64,000 nt of DNA from Blautia sp. (GTDB lineage: Bacteria; Bacillota; Clostridia; Lachnospirales; Lachnospiraceae): positions 18,549-82,548 of the forward strand of contig JALEHU010000005.1 of NCBI GenBank assembly GCA_022770365.1, written 5' to 3'. The translations under genes and the position numbers were made by a program. Below, in pieces: positions 27,294 to 35,640 of the stretch (positions within the stretch are counted from its first letter, which is position 1; each line of letters opens with the position of its first letter). The notes beneath the pieces are model-generated. The model did no database searches. It was not told the origin of the DNA and saw only the letters and a list, made by a program, of their open reading frames with translations.

Positions 27294-27319
27294 ATTATAC
27301 TTATGTAATCCATGGATTA
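27294..27319 (-). promoter_or_regulatory. Putative regulated promoter with palindromic operator, sugar ABC operon
   Basis: The minus strand has TATAAT (27294-27299) preceded, 6 bp away, by the perfect 14-bp palindrome TAATCCATGGATTA (27306-27319). No good -35 box is found at the right distance, so the palindrome occupies the spacer/-35 zone. This suggests a regulated promoter and an operator for a dimeric factor. Confidence 0.55.
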
Positions 27320-27441
27320 TCATGTTATGTTTTTGTACTTTTTTCACACTATTTGTGTATTATCTCAATTTAAATGTACCAAATGCACAATCACTGCGAC
27401 TCATTTTAGGTCATATCATCCAACAGATCACATGATTCTAT

Positions 27442-27470
27442 TTGTGATTTTAGTGAAAATATGTTATACT
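27442..27470 (+). promoter_or_regulatory. Promoter of the sensor kinase gene
   Basis: TTGTGA (27442-27447) and TATACT (27465-27470) are 17 bp apart. Transcription should begin near 27477, past the in-frame ATG at 27475, which supports the TTG at 27568 as the true start. Confidence 0.7.
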
Positions 27471-27567
27471 TCAATTGAAATTCATTTTAATTTTTACTGC
27501 CGGAAGCGGTTCAGACTTTCCACAGCAAAATATTTATCAGCCATTGCATATACCGGAGGTCACAATA

Positions 27568-29466
27568 TTGAAATTAAAGCAGAAGAAACTTCAGACCAAA
27601 CTTTTTCTTGCATATATCATGGTTGCATGCCTGGTTCTTTTTTCCTTTGCTGTCTTCTTTTATGTATTTGTATCACGACAGCTGATCGACAGCAAAATCC
27701 AGGCAATGAATACACTGAACTCCAGCTTCCTCACACAGGTAGATTCAGAAATCGAAGATTTGGATAATGTGTCTGTGAATATCAATTATACGAATATTTC
27801 CAAGAATATTCTGGACGAATCATTTAATCTGAGTATATCTAATGATATTCTTGAAGAAATGACAGATTTATTCATTGCACTTTCCGGAACTGAATGGAAA
27901 GCAGACCAGATGAATCTGTACGATACTTCCGGACATGTTCTGCAATCAGGCATCACCACTATGGTCAAATCTGTAGATTTGTCCAGTATCGAATGGATTG
28001 AACGGGCGAGGGAGCTTCAGGGAGTCAAAATTATCACATGTCCTTATGCAACAGATAAATATTCCAAATCCAACAAGCAACAGCAATGGTTTATTTCTCT
28101 GTACAGATCTTTTAATAATCAGTACGGTCGTTCTGTTGGAGCAATAGAAACCATAAAACAATGCAAATCCATTTTTAAAAGCATCATTTCCTACGAAAAA
28201 AAGAACAAAGAAAATGCTGCAAGTATCTATATTTTTGACAGAGAGGGAGCTCTTGTTTACCCCTATGATATCAGTAATGAAGATGCTGCTCTTATCAAGG
28301 ATTATTACCCGTTAACCGGCACTGTCGAATCCGGTTCTTCCTTCTCAAGTCCTCTTACGGGGCAAAAGGAATATGCCGCATACGAGTACTCCAATTATAC
28401 CGGTTATACATATATGACCGTAATGCCGGAATCCATGATTCTTTCTCCTGTGTACCGTCTTCTGTGTATTCTGTTTGGAGTGGTTTGCATTATCCTGATC
28501 GTATCAGCGTTTATTTCCTACCGTCTGTCACGATCCATAGTACGTCCGATCAAGCATCTGAAGCATATCATTCAGAGACTGGAACTTGACACCCTGGGCA
28601 AAGAAAAAGCCACTTCCTACCCGGTATCTGTCAACGAACTGGAAGAGCTTTACCAGGCTTTTCAGATCATGAGCGACAGCATGAAGGACTCCATGAACCA
28701 GCTGATAGAAGCAAAAGAACAGGAAATGAAATCCCGGACTCTTGCCCTGCAGACGCAGATAAACCCTCACTTTTATTACAATACTCTATCCAGTATCATC
28801 GTTCTTGCGGAAAACGGCGACACAGACGTTGTGGTAAAAATGTGCAGGAATCTTACCAATATCATGCGGTATATCACCAATACCAGAACAACGGTCGTCA
28901 CTCTCAGAGATGAACTTGACTACGTTCAGAAATATCTGTACTGCATGAAAGTCCGATATCAGACCAGTCTGAATTATACAATTGATGTACAGGAAGAACT
29001 GTTAAGCGAAAAAATACCTAAGCTGATCATTCAGCCTATCGTGGAAAATGCCATCAAATACGGAACGGACTGCCAGCCGCCCTGGAATATCACAGTACGG
29101 GGATACAAAACAGAAGATTCGTGGATTATCGAGGTAGAAGATTCCGGTAACGGATTTACTCCGCAAGCCATCCGGAAAATCACGGATAATATTGAAAAAG
29201 CCGTCAAAACACCAGGTCTTCCTGACCTGAAGATCAATGGGCTTGGAACATTAAATGTTTATTTGCGATGGCGGCTGTTTTGCGGAGAAGATTTTATTTT
29301 TAAATATGGAAATACAGAGCAGGGGCATGGAATCGTATCCATCGGACGGTATCTCCATAACACGCGGAGGGAAATAAATGACAATGAAATATACAGTAGT
29401 GGTAGCAGAGGACGAGGAGCTTTTGCTGAACAATCTTGTACAGAAGATACAGAAAGTAGACAATGA
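27568..29466 (+). CDS. YesM-like sensor histidine kinase
   Basis: A 632-residue membrane kinase from a TTG start with GGAGGT eight bases before it. Order: short cytoplasmic start and first membrane helix (LFLAYIMVACLVLFSFAVFF), extracellular sensor domain to about 290, second helix (LLCILFGVVCIILIV), HAMP linker, His_kinase domain with QINPHFYYNTLSS, and an ATPase domain with PIVENAIKYG and GLGTLNVYLRWR. It should phosphorylate the adjacent YesN-like regulator and sense sugar outside the cell. The last 30 codons run 89 nt into the regulator gene and look unlike family C-termini; in the +1 frame a stop sits directly before the next ATG, which hints at a small frameshift. Confidence 0.9.
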   Translation: MKLKQKKLQTKLFLAYIMVACLVLFSFAVFFYVFVSRQLIDSKIQAMNTLNSSFLTQVDSEIEDLDNVSVNINYTNISKNILDESFNLSISNDILEEMTDLFIALSGTEWKADQMNLYDTSGHVLQSGITTMVKSVDLSSIEWIERARELQGVKIITCPYATDKYSKSNKQQQWFISLYRSFNNQYGRSVGAIETIKQCKSIFKSIISYEKKNKENAASIYIFDREGALVYPYDISNEDAALIKDYYPLTGTVESGSSFSSPLTGQKEYAAYEYSNYTGYTYMTVMPESMILSPVYRLLCILFGVVCIILIVSAFISYRLSRSIVRPIKHLKHIIQRLELDTLGKEKATSYPVSVNELEELYQAFQIMSDSMKDSMNQLIEAKEQEMKSRTLALQTQINPHFYYNTLSSIIVLAENGDTDVVVKMCRNLTNIMRYITNTRTTVVTLRDELDYVQKYLYCMKVRYQTSLNYTIDVQEELLSEKIPKLIIQPIVENAIKYGTDCQPPWNITVRGYKTEDSWIIEVEDSGNGFTPQAIRKITDNIEKAVKTPGLPDLKINGLGTLNVYLRWRLFCGEDFIFKYGNTEQGHGIVSIGRYLHNTRREINDNEIYSSGSRGRGAFAEQSCTEDTESRQ

Positions 29467-30136
29467 ATTTGAAGTGATCGGACAGGCTCAGACCGGAAGT
29501 CAGGCTTATGAGATCATACAGAAAAAGAACCCGGATGTTGTGATCACCGATATCCGGATGCCGGTAATGGATGGGATCACACTTCTCACGAAAGTACGAG
29601 AGCAGTTTCCTCTCACCAAATTTGTGATCACAAGCGGCTTTTCTGATTTTGAATATGCCCGGAGCGCGATTGCTCTGAAGGTCTCCGACTACCTTCTGAA
29701 ACCCATTGATCCGGATGAGCTCTCCAGTGTTCTTTTAAAGATCAAAAAAGAATTTCAGATCACCAAAGCCAGCTATGAGGAAGTATTTCATAATGATACA
29801 TCACGGATGACACCTCACCAGATTGCCGCACTTCTGAAGGATTTTCTTGTGGAAAAATATTCCCAGGATGTCAACCTGAATCTGATCGCCAATATCATGA
29901 ATTACAGTCCCAGTTATCTGACCAAGATTTTCTGTCAGGTATATGACCAGACGCCCAGTAAATATATTACGAATCTGCGTATCACCCATGCCCAGAGGAT
30001 GCTGCTGCATAATCCTGAGCTGTCTATTAAAGAAATCGGAGAAATGGTCGGTTATCATGATCAGGGATATTTCAGCCGGATTTTTAAGAAGCAGACAGGA
30101 CTAAGCCCATTTGAATTCAGAGGAAATGCATCATAA
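29378..30136 (+). CDS. YesN-like response regulator (receiver plus AraC HTH)
   Basis: A 252-residue regulator. The receiver domain (about 1-120) has the phospho-acceptor aspartate in VVITDIRMPVMDG and the conserved lysine in LLKPID. A C-terminal AraC-type double HTH (about 150-252) contains LNLIANIMNYSPSYLTKIF and ends GYFSRIFKKQTGLSPFEFR. The linker is short compared with longer YesN proteins. It starts from ATG 29378 with GGAGGG seven bases before. It probably activates the divergent sugar ABC operon and/or the GH31 gene. Confidence 0.93.
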   Translation: MTMKYTVVVAEDEELLLNNLVQKIQKVDNEFEVIGQAQTGSQAYEIIQKKNPDVVITDIRMPVMDGITLLTKVREQFPLTKFVITSGFSDFEYARSAIALKVSDYLLKPIDPDELSSVLLKIKKEFQITKASYEEVFHNDTSRMTPHQIAALLKDFLVEKYSQDVNLNLIANIMNYSPSYLTKIFCQVYDQTPSKYITNLRITHAQRMLLHNPELSIKEIGEMVGYHDQGYFSRIFKKQTGLSPFEFRGNAS

Positions 30137-30163
30137 ATAATATCCCCTGCTAAGCAGTTATGT

Positions 30164-32533
30164 TCATTCTGCGATTTCAACTGTATATGACAACTCTTCC
30201 ATACCAGGATAACTTCCCTGACGCGCAGCAGCTGTAAATTCGTGTTTCCTGTCATTCCATCTGAAAAAGGTCGTAGCATAAGCACCCTGCTCGAAATGAT
30301 AATTATTTCCTTCATCTTCATACAGTGTAAACTCACCGTCTGCACCCGGGTATACCGTAATCTTCATTGGTTTCTCCGGCTTCTGGGAAGCGTACTGAAT
30401 TCCTTCCACAGTCGGCAGAATAGAACCTTCTCTGACAAAAACAGGGATTCTGTCAATAGGAGCATCAACTGTTATATACTGACCGCCCTCATACTTCTTA
30501 TTTGTCCAGTAATCGTACCAGCCGCATCCCTTTGGAAGATAGCATTTCCATTTCGTATCGCGGCACAATTCTTCATTGTTTCTGCCGTAATACATTGGTT
30601 CTGTGACAGCACAGACCAGAAGAGATTTTCCAAACATAAACTGATTCTCGATTTTTCTCGCTTCTTTATCCTGCGGAAAATCAAAGATCAGGCTCCTCAT
30701 CATGGTCGCATCCTCAAAATGTACATCTGCAGCCATGGAGTAAATATAAGGCATCAGATGATAGCGGAGATTGATGGATTTTTCGATTGCATCATAGAAC
30801 ATGGTTCCCTTTTCACCAAAATTCCAGATTTCTCTCGGGGTATCCGTTCCATGAGAACGGAACATCGGAAGGAAGGTTCCCATCTGAAGCCAACGCGTAT
30901 ATAATTCGCAGTATCCCTTGTCTTTTACTCCTTCTTCGTAATCACCCTGCCAGAACCATTTCGGTGTGGAATCTGTATTACATCCGCATCCGCGGTTCTG
31001 CCATTTCTCTTTTACCGTAAAGAATGCACCGATATCCAGAGTCCAGTATGGATACCCGCTCATACCCATGTTCAGGCCTTCCACGATCTGAATCTTAAAA
31101 TTATCCCAGGTGGCACAGGTATCTCCAGACCAGAGCATTGCTGCGTATTTCTGTCCGGAAGCATAACCGGAACGTGTCAGGTTCAGCACACGCTTATCCT
31201 CACAGTCCTTCCTCTGGTTTTCGTAAATTCCCTTTGCGTGCATCAGGGCGAACGCATTGGCTTTTGCCGGATCAAGATATTTCTTATGTTCGCCTCCCAC
31301 AAGTACATATCGCTCCCATGGTTCCCGCTTCACTTCCCCGTTCCAGTCAGGGCCGGAAAACGGCTCTGTAGAATCGCACCACCAGGAATCAAAGCCCCCG
31401 TCAAACAATTCTTCTTTTGCCTGTTTCCAGTACATTTCACGGGCTTTTTCATTAAATGCATCATAGGTGGCGTAATCATACAGAAGGTATCCGGCATCCA
31501 GAAATTCCTGATGATTTTTGCCGCCGGAATTCATATTCGGCCATACAGATACCATGGAATGGGCATTCATCTTATGGATTTCATCCATGCACTCTTTCAG
31601 ATCACCGTAACGGGATTTATCCACCAGTTTTTCTCCCCAGTTGCCGGGATCCCAGGTATTCCAGTCCTGGACCACGCAGTCCAGAGGAACATTGATCTCA
31701 CGGTAATGTTTTACGATATCCGCCAGTTCACGAGCTGTATAATACTGCTCCTTGGACTGCACATAACCGTATGCCCATTTCGGCAGCATCTGGGCTTTGC
31801 CGGTAAGATACCGGTAATCATGGATCACTCCGTCCATCGTACCGCCGCCAAGGAAATAATAGTCCATCTGGTCTACAGTATCCATAAAAAGGTAAGGGTG
31901 TTTTCCATCATCATTGTATGTCATGATGGAACAGCAGTCCACCAGGACTCCATAGCCCTCTGTAGAAGTAAACACGGGCATAGGAATACGCATATTATGC
32001 TGATACAGGTACTGATTATGCCCTCTGTAATTATAAATACCTTCTTCCGCCTGTCCAAGTCCATGAATGTCTTCGTCTTCTTTCCACTGGAAAAACAGCC
32101 TTGCACGGTAGGCTTTGCGGTCCACCTGCTCCTTCAGGTTCAGGATAAAGTTACGCTCACCATCCACTGTTTTTACACGATTGATCACAGGTTTTTCTCC
32201 TCCTGTGGTATACCGGATCACATCGATTTCTGTCAGATCTTTTCCTGCCTCCTGAAGCCAGACGCTTCCATCCGGGTGTTTCCAGGTGACTGCACCGGTT
32301 GTCAGGTCAGCTGCTGCCTGTACTTTGGCTGTTTTCAGAATCACACTTCCGTCACACTCTTCCGTCTCAAATAATACCGGATCATATTCCTTTTTCTCTA
32401 TTATCAGAGATTCCGCTTCCTGACAAATCTCTTTTTTGGAAACAATACAGCGAATAATTTCTTCTGTTACCGGAATCAGGCGGCAGTTCAAATGGTTCGC
32501 TGTAAATTCCACATATCTTTCTGTTTTTATCAT
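30164..32533 (-). CDS. GH31 family alpha-glycosidase (alpha-xylosidase/alpha-glucosidase-like)
   Basis: A 789-residue glycoside hydrolase of family 31, with no signal peptide, so it acts on imported sugar in the cytoplasm. The catalytic (beta/alpha)8 barrel has WAYGYVQSKEQY, VQDWNTWDPGNWG and the nucleophile region DSWWCDSTEPF near residue 385. The frame is open ten codons further to a GTG, but GAGAGGAAGAG before the ATG at 32533 fits better and the extra region belongs to a palindromic repeat. It is convergent with the kinase/regulator pair. The substrate is probably an alpha-linked glucoside or xyloside; which one is not readable. Confidence 0.9.
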   Translation of the reverse strand: MIKTERYVEFTANHLNCRLIPVTEEIIRCIVSKKEICQEAESLIIEKKEYDPVLFETEECDGSVILKTAKVQAAADLTTGAVTWKHPDGSVWLQEAGKDLTEIDVIRYTTGGEKPVINRVKTVDGERNFILNLKEQVDRKAYRARLFFQWKEDEDIHGLGQAEEGIYNYRGHNQYLYQHNMRIPMPVFTSTEGYGVLVDCCSIMTYNDDGKHPYLFMDTVDQMDYYFLGGGTMDGVIHDYRYLTGKAQMLPKWAYGYVQSKEQYYTARELADIVKHYREINVPLDCVVQDWNTWDPGNWGEKLVDKSRYGDLKECMDEIHKMNAHSMVSVWPNMNSGGKNHQEFLDAGYLLYDYATYDAFNEKAREMYWKQAKEELFDGGFDSWWCDSTEPFSGPDWNGEVKREPWERYVLVGGEHKKYLDPAKANAFALMHAKGIYENQRKDCEDKRVLNLTRSGYASGQKYAAMLWSGDTCATWDNFKIQIVEGLNMGMSGYPYWTLDIGAFFTVKEKWQNRGCGCNTDSTPKWFWQGDYEEGVKDKGYCELYTRWLQMGTFLPMFRSHGTDTPREIWNFGEKGTMFYDAIEKSINLRYHLMPYIYSMAADVHFEDATMMRSLIFDFPQDKEARKIENQFMFGKSLLVCAVTEPMYYGRNNEELCRDTKWKCYLPKGCGWYDYWTNKKYEGGQYITVDAPIDRIPVFVREGSILPTVEGIQYASQKPEKPMKITVYPGADGEFTLYEDEGNNYHFEQGAYATTFFRWNDRKHEFTAAARQGSYPGMEELSYTVEIAE

Positions 32534-32566
32534 CTCTCTCTTCCTCTCTTTTTCTTTTCCCACTCA

Positions 32567-32607
32567 TTATCACAGTAAAATGAGTAACACTTTTCTGTAA
32601 TATAAAT
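32567..32607. repeat. Dispersed palindromic repeat, copy 2
   Basis: Left arm ATTATCACAGTAAA, loop ATGAGTAACAC and right arm TTTTCTGTAATATAAAT follow the family layout with a less perfect stem. It lies between the GH31 gene and the AraC-type regulator gene. Confidence 0.65.
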
Positions 32608-32697
32608 AAGTCCTGAGCCAGAATATTTCTATAAATATCCTAACATCAGGACTCTGTCTCTGTCTATGGTATTTCTTCGACAGTTTTTATACTATTT

Positions 32698-33567
32698 TCA
32701 CTTTTCAGATTTTTTATTATCCCTGGGCGGTTTGCCGATGTGTTTTTTGTAGAGACGATAAAAATTGGATATATTATTAAACCCGCATTCCAACGCTGCT
32801 TCTGTCACACTTTTTTCCGGGTCACGAAGAAGTTCTCTGGCATGCATAATACGAAGCCTGGTCACATATTCACTGAAACTGATATTTGTTACTTTTCGGA
32901 AATAGGATGAGAAATAATTGGAACTCATATAAACCGAAGCTGCTACTTCATCCAGCGTAATTTTCTCACAATAGTGGGCATTAATATAGGCAAATGCCTG
33001 TTCCAGACGTTTCATGGCATTTTTCTTTTCTTTCAGCATTTCACCGGATTTGGTCTCATCCTGATAGGTCCGTATCAGCATCGTAAGAATACGCAGGATA
33101 TTCGCTTTTATCATCAGTGGATATCCTTCTTTGCGCTCTTCCCACTCCTGGTAAATTTCCCGGATGGATTTGCGGATCTCGTGACTTACCGGTTCCTCAC
33201 GGCCGATCCTGTTTTTGAAATTGCTTCCCCGCTCTACAAAAGGTTTCAGATATTCCGAATCAAAAACACTCAGCTTTTCTGCCACAAACTCCGGAGAAAA
33301 TATCATGACCAGAAGATGCATTTCCTCTCCCATGATCTTCCATCCATGAGGTTCCACATTATTAAATATAATGATATCTCCTTCATCCATCACATATTCC
33401 TGCCCATTGACAAAGTAGTTTCCCCGCCCCTTCTGAACATAGGTAATCTCGAAATAGCTGTGCCAGTGGAAAGTATCCGGTTGACTGTTTTCATGATCCA
33501 GAACCACTTTTGATATCTGAAAAGGGAAATTTTTATCCAACTGTATATTGTCTCTTACAAGCTTCAT
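32698..33567 (-). CDS. AraC-family transcriptional regulator with cupin sensor
   Basis: A 289-residue regulator. The N-terminal cupin (about 20-95; DTFHWHSYFEITYVQKGRG, FNNVEPHGW) probably binds a sugar. The C-terminal AraC HTH (about 190-285) has ITLDEVAASVYMSSNYFSSY and ECGFNNISNFYRLYKKHIGK. It sits upstream of the GH31 gene on the same strand and is likely its regulator. ATG 33567 is the chosen start. Confidence 0.92.
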   Translation of the reverse strand: MKLVRDNIQLDKNFPFQISKVVLDHENSQPDTFHWHSYFEITYVQKGRGNYFVNGQEYVMDEGDIIIFNNVEPHGWKIMGEEMHLLVMIFSPEFVAEKLSVFDSEYLKPFVERGSNFKNRIGREEPVSHEIRKSIREIYQEWEERKEGYPLMIKANILRILTMLIRTYQDETKSGEMLKEKKNAMKRLEQAFAYINAHYCEKITLDEVAASVYMSSNYFSSYFRKVTNISFSEYVTRLRIMHARELLRDPEKSVTEAALECGFNNISNFYRLYKKHIGKPPRDNKKSEK

Positions 33568-33653
33568 GTCACGCCCTCATCTTTCGTGTTTCTGTCTTCC
33601 TGATGACCCTCGTTCGCAGATAAGCGTCAGCAGCAGGCCCAAAAATATTTTCA

Positions 33654-34034
33654 TTAACATTCCGATTGACGCTCTGAGTTCAGGTAGGCACGTATGGCAT
33701 CCACCGTCACTTCATAATCATGTTTTACCGTATTCAAAATCGGAGCTGCTTCCTCGGGGATGCCGTCGTTTTCCGGGCGCAGCAATTCTGTCAATCGACC
33801 TGCAGAAGCACCAAGACGGTCAAATCCAAGGTTTGCACAGACACCCTTCAGCGTATGCGCGGCTCGAAACGCTTTGTCCCGCTGTCCCTCCTGCATGGCC
33901 TGACACAGTTCAGAAAAGCTTCTATCGTCTAAAAACTTTGTGATGAACCGCCTGACTAAACGGACACTGGACAGACGCTGTTCTACCTGGACAAAATTGC
34001 CACCCAGCTGTTGATAGCACTCTTGAATCGTCAT
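33654..34034 (-). CDS. Hpt-domain histidine phosphotransfer protein
   Basis: A 126-residue single-domain phosphotransfer protein. The phospho-accepting histidine lies in FRAAHTLKGVCANLGF (about residue 60), the family signature. It starts 4 nt inside the upstream response-regulator gene, so the two are co-translated. No histidine kinase gene is adjacent. It probably passes phosphate between a hybrid kinase elsewhere and a response regulator. Confidence 0.9.
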   Translation of the reverse strand: MTIQECYQQLGGNFVQVEQRLSSVRLVRRFITKFLDDRSFSELCQAMQEGQRDKAFRAAHTLKGVCANLGFDRLGASAGRLTELLRPENDGIPEEAAPILNTVKHDYEVTVDAIRAYLNSERQSEC

Positions 34035-34723
34035 GTTTCTCTCCCCCTATTTTTCTCAGATAATTTAAAGCCAACACCCCGAACTGTTTCGATTTGGATC
34101 TTGCTATTAACACTACACAACTTCTTTCGTAAATTATAAATATGCTGCTTCAAAGATTTCTCCGTACAATCCGGTGTTTCATAACTGATACTATCCAGAA
34201 GTAAATCCCTGGAAATGGTATACCTGGAATGAGACATCAACAATTTAAGAATCACACATTCCGTTTTTGTCAGCTTTACTTCCTGCGACTGAACAATCAA
34301 TCTCAAAGACATGGGATCCAATGATAAATCACCAACAGATAGTATTGATTCCTCAGTGTGATTACTTGAATTTTTTTCTTTGCGTAACTGGACAAAAATA
34401 CGGGCAATCAATTCTCTTGTATTAAACGGTTTGGTTATGTAGTCGCAGGCTCCCTCATTCAAAAGATTTATCTTATTCTCAACTTCTGCTTTTGAACTCA
34501 GTATTATGACCGGAATATCCTCAATATGTTCCAGAACACCTTCGCCGTCAAGACCCGGAAGAATCAAATCCAGCAAAATCAGATCGGGCTTCTTATGTTT
34601 GATCAGATATAACGCTTCTGTCCCGGAATACGCCCGGAGCACGTGGAATCCTTCTTTCATTAAAATCTCTGCTATCATGTCTCCAGTCAGTACATTATCT
34701 TCAATTACAGCTATTGTTTCCAT
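34031..34723 (-). CDS. OmpR-family response regulator
   Basis: A 230-residue regulator. The receiver (about 1-115) has acidic EDN, the aspartate in LILLDLILPGLDG and the lysine in YITKPFN. A winged-helix DNA-binding domain (about 130-225) ends IQIETVRGVGFKLSEK, as in OmpR/PhoB. Its neighbour is an Hpt protein rather than a kinase, which is unusual. Upstream, 225 bp of AT-rich DNA without a clear promoter separates it from the Spo0A-C-domain gene. Confidence 0.92.
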   Translation of the reverse strand: METIAVIEDNVLTGDMIAEILMKEGFHVLRAYSGTEALYLIKHKKPDLILLDLILPGLDGEGVLEHIEDIPVIILSSKAEVENKINLLNEGACDYITKPFNTRELIARIFVQLRKEKNSSNHTEESILSVGDLSLDPMSLRLIVQSQEVKLTKTECVILKLLMSHSRYTISRDLLLDSISYETPDCTEKSLKQHIYNLRKKLCSVNSKIQIETVRGVGFKLSEKNRGRET

Positions 34724-34948
34724 AACTCACCTCAAAAATAAAGTAATTATTCAACGTACATAATAAAATTGGCAATACTTTATTCTTATGTTTCTTCCAA
34801 ACATATCATATCTTATTATTATACATAATAAAAAGATATCTGTAAATACTACCATATTTTGTACTGTTTATGGACAATAATTATAATTGATATTGTAGAA
34901 CTGTCAGATTTTTTCAGATGAATCTGTAATAATTCGTATTCTCCGTTT

Positions 34949-35299
34949 TTATAAAGAACTGTGAATACATCTTATCTGATCTTTTTCGGAGAGATAATAA
35001 GCAACCATATCTATGAATTCACTGTTTGTCGGCCTGTAAGTCAAACGATAACCGACCATCTCATCCATACCCTTCCTGTTCGTTTCCCAACATATGCTAA
35101 TAACAGTACGAATATTATGTTCGATATTCACAGGTGTAGTTTTATATTTCCTGGCCAGATATGGATAGATGTCTTTCGTTATCATTATGGGCTTATCCTT
35201 ATAATGCATTGCCAGGTAAATAGCATCTGCAACAAAAAAGTATCCCTTATATTTTGATGTAGCTCCAAGTTTTCTGATTATCCCATATATTTTTTTCAT
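34949..35299 (-). CDS. Stand-alone Spo0A C-terminal-domain DNA-binding protein, paralog A
   Basis: A 116-residue protein covering just the DNA-binding effector domain of Spo0A, with no receiver. The GATSKYKGY start, ITKDIYPYLARKY, TPVNIEHNIRTVISICWE (the HTH) and PTNSEFIDMVAYYL match the Spo0A C-domain layout, where the family reads PTNSEFIAMVADKL. A close paralog lies at 55554-55880 (about 60 percent identical by eye). Without a receiver it cannot be switched by phosphorylation in the usual way. It may act as a constitutive competitor, or be controlled by level. A phased TTGAC array lies 138-175 bp upstream. Confidence 0.85.
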   Translation of the reverse strand: MKKIYGIIRKLGATSKYKGYFFVADAIYLAMHYKDKPIMITKDIYPYLARKYKTTPVNIEHNIRTVISICWETNRKGMDEMVGYRLTYRPTNSEFIDMVAYYLSEKDQIRCIHSSL

Positions 35300-35436
35300 T
35301 CTCTTATGTTCTTCCTTTCTTACCCCTGTTGAAATATTTATAAAGTCCGGACAGTTCTCGTTCCTTCTGTAATGAACATCATTTGCTTCTGAACTTATAT
35401 TAATCTATAAATTCAAAAAAATGGTAAAGAAGATCG

Positions 35437-35474
35437 TCAATATTTTATCAAAATATTAGTCAAGATTTAGTCAA
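35437..35474 (-). promoter_or_regulatory. Phased TTGAC/TTGAT repeat array
   Basis: TCAA occurs on the plus strand at 35437, 35448, 35460 and 35471, spaced 11, 12 and 11 bp. On the minus strand this reads TTGACTAAATC, TTGACTAATATT, TTGATAAAATA, TTGACG. The GTCAA core matches half of the Spo0A box TTTGTCRAA. One helical turn spacing fits cooperative protein binding. Confidence 0.55.
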
Positions 35475-35535
35475 GTCCGTTTTGATTTTTGCTTCTCCTG
35501 TTCTGCTTCGGACTTTCTCTCTTTCCTGTGATATC

Positions 35536-35579
35536 AAAAAGAAGCCGCAGGACAACATTTCTGTCATCATACGGCTTCC
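35536..35579 (-). terminator. Terminator after the corrinoid methyltransferase gene
   Basis: On the minus strand GAAGCCG and CGGCTTC pair, with an inner GACA/TGTC pairing, followed by TTTTTGATAT. It lies about 60 bp past the stop. Confidence 0.65.
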
Positions 35580-35640
35580 TCTATTTAAATATATGGGATT
35601 CGACAAATTTGTATATCAGCAGTTACTGCACCTGTAACGC

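Larger units (their letters stand above)
35300..35640. other. Intergenic region between Spo0A-C paralog A and the methyltransferase gene
   Basis: No gene was recognised. The region holds the TTGAC array (35437-35474), a terminator for the methyltransferase gene (35536-35579) and one perfect 0A-box-like TTTGTCGAAT on the minus strand ending at 35598. Confidence 0.6.

Noticed and set aside
30137..30163. Terminator between the YesN-like gene and GH31 gene
   Set aside because: Only a 4-bp CTGC/GCAG pairing is present, too weak to call.
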